Below the pieces are notes generated by a model, which saw only the letters and a program-made list of their open reading frames with translations, was not told the origin of the DNA and ran no database searches. This document shows, piece by piece, positions 6,299 through 7,056 of a stretch of 7,056 bases of DNA. The position numbers and the translations under genes were made by a program. Position 1 is the first letter of the stretch, and the number at the start of each line of letters is the position of its first letter. The stretch comes from an uncultured Ruminococcus sp. (GTDB lineage Bacteria; Bacillota; Clostridia; Oscillospirales; Ruminococcaceae), in the NCBI GenBank assembly GCA_947167535.1, contig CAMVIL010000060.1:1-7056 (forward strand), read 5' to 3'.

Positions 6299-7033
6299 AT
6301 GCCCAATTATAAAGTCAAAATGGCATACCGCGGTACCAACTACCACGGCTTTCAGCGGCAGGGCAACGCTTATACCGTACAGCAGGCTGTCGAGGACGCA
6401 ATGAGCGCTCTTCTCGGCGAGCAGGTCACGATATACGGCTGTTCCCGCACCGACGCGGGCGTCCACGCGCGGGAGTTCTACTTCAGCTTCCGCACCGAAA
6501 ACACTATTCCTCCCAGAGGGATAGTCTTCGGCACCAACGCCCGACTTAACGATGACATCTCTCTCCTGACCTGCGAGCAGGCGCCCGATGATTTCCACGC
6601 GCGCTACTGCTGTAAGGGCAAGGAGTATGAATATATTATCCACAACAGCGAGATAAAGAATCCCTTCTACTGCGACAGCGCTTACCGCTCATGGTACCCC
6701 ATCGACGCGGAGCTTCTCGACAGGGAAGCCAAGGCGTTTGTCGGGGAGCACGACTTCAAGAGCTTCTGCTCCGCCGACTGCGAGAAGGAAAACACCACCC
6801 GCACCATCTTCGAATGCGGTGTCCGCCGCGAGGGCGAGCTGGTGATATTCAACGTCTCGGGCAACGGATTTCTCTACAACATGGTGAGAATAATGGTCGG
6901 CACTCTCCTCCACGTAGGCGAGGGCAAACTCCCTCAGGGCGCCATTGCAGAGCTCCTCACCAAACGCGACCGCACTCTCGCAGGCCGCACAGTCCCCCCG
7001 CAGGGACTCTACCTCAACAAAGTCTACTATTGA
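6299..7033 (+). CDS. truA: tRNA pseudouridine(38-40) synthase TruA
   Basis: TruA isomerises uridines 38, 39 and 40 in the anticodon arm of many tRNAs. At 244 residues it is full length. The catalytic motif GCSRTDAGVHA (47-57) carries the nucleophilic Asp at D52. FHARYCCKGKEYEY (99-112) holds the conserved active-site tyrosine region. SFCSADCEKENTTRTI (155-170) and GNGFLYNMVRIMVG (188-201) are further family blocks, and PPQGLYL (233-239) gives the expected C-terminus. The start ATG at 6299 is preceded by GAGG at 6288-6291, seven bases away and overlapping the ecfT stop. The ecfA1-ecfA2-ecfT-truA order is widely conserved in Bacillota, where rplM and rpsI often follow; the window ends 23 bases after the TGA, with nothing recognisable in that remnant. 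Confidence 0.95.
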   Translation: MPNYKVKMAYRGTNYHGFQRQGNAYTVQQAVEDAMSALLGEQVTIYGCSRTDAGVHAREFYFSFRTENTIPPRGIVFGTNARLNDDISLLTCEQAPDDFHARYCCKGKEYEYIIHNSEIKNPFYCDSAYRSWYPIDAELLDREAKAFVGEHDFKSFCSADCEKENTTRTIFECGVRREGELVIFNVSGNGFLYNMVRIMVGTLLHVGEGKLPQGAIAELLTKRDRTLAGRTVPPQGLYLNKVYY

Positions 7034-7056
7034 TACATACAGCACCGCCGTTTCCC

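Noticed and set aside
5975..6643. Minus-strand open frame of 222 codons opposite ecfT and truA
   Set aside because: It spans the junction of two confident genes in antisense and shows no domain-like features.

Overview
The window reads as a chromosomal housekeeping stretch from a Gram-positive bacterium of the Bacillota, most likely class Clostridia and plausibly a Ruminococcaceae/Oscillospirales relative. The grounds are strong Shine-Dalgarno sites before most genes, the ecfA1-ecfA2-ecfT-truA order typical of Bacillota, and moderately high G+C with strong C/G preference at third codon positions. The genus assignment is inference. Every supported gene lies on the + strand, and most junctions overlap or are separated by only a few bases. 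No tRNA, rRNA, CRISPR array or mobile element is visible.

Left part (1-2695): the 3' half of glmM (amino-sugar and cell-wall precursor synthesis), then a zinc-ribbon Nudix hydrolase, an unrecognised three-helix membrane protein in clearly AT-richer DNA, and a PUA-less RlmI-type class I methyltransferase. These four are tightly packed and may be read through together. A 54-base gap (2696-2749), AT-rich and without a convincing terminator or promoter, separates them from the next group.

Right part (2750-7033): an energy-coupling factor (ECF) vitamin/metal transporter module followed by truA. EcfA1 and EcfA2 are the two ATPases and EcfT is the transmembrane coupling protein; together they would energise exchangeable S-components encoded elsewhere. 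Two additions are not part of the usual layout. One is a 55-residue, charge-balanced helical protein (2750-2917) whose stop codon overlaps the ecfA1 start. The other is a 265-residue polytopic membrane protein (3786-4583) between ecfA1 and ecfA2, also overlapping the ecfA1 stop. truA (tRNA pseudouridine synthase) closes the window; in many Bacillota rplM and rpsI follow, but the window ends 23 bases after truA.

I see no wholly new system. The best candidates for undescribed biology are the two extra genes embedded in the ECF operon, followed by the compositionally distinct membrane gene at 1191-1826.
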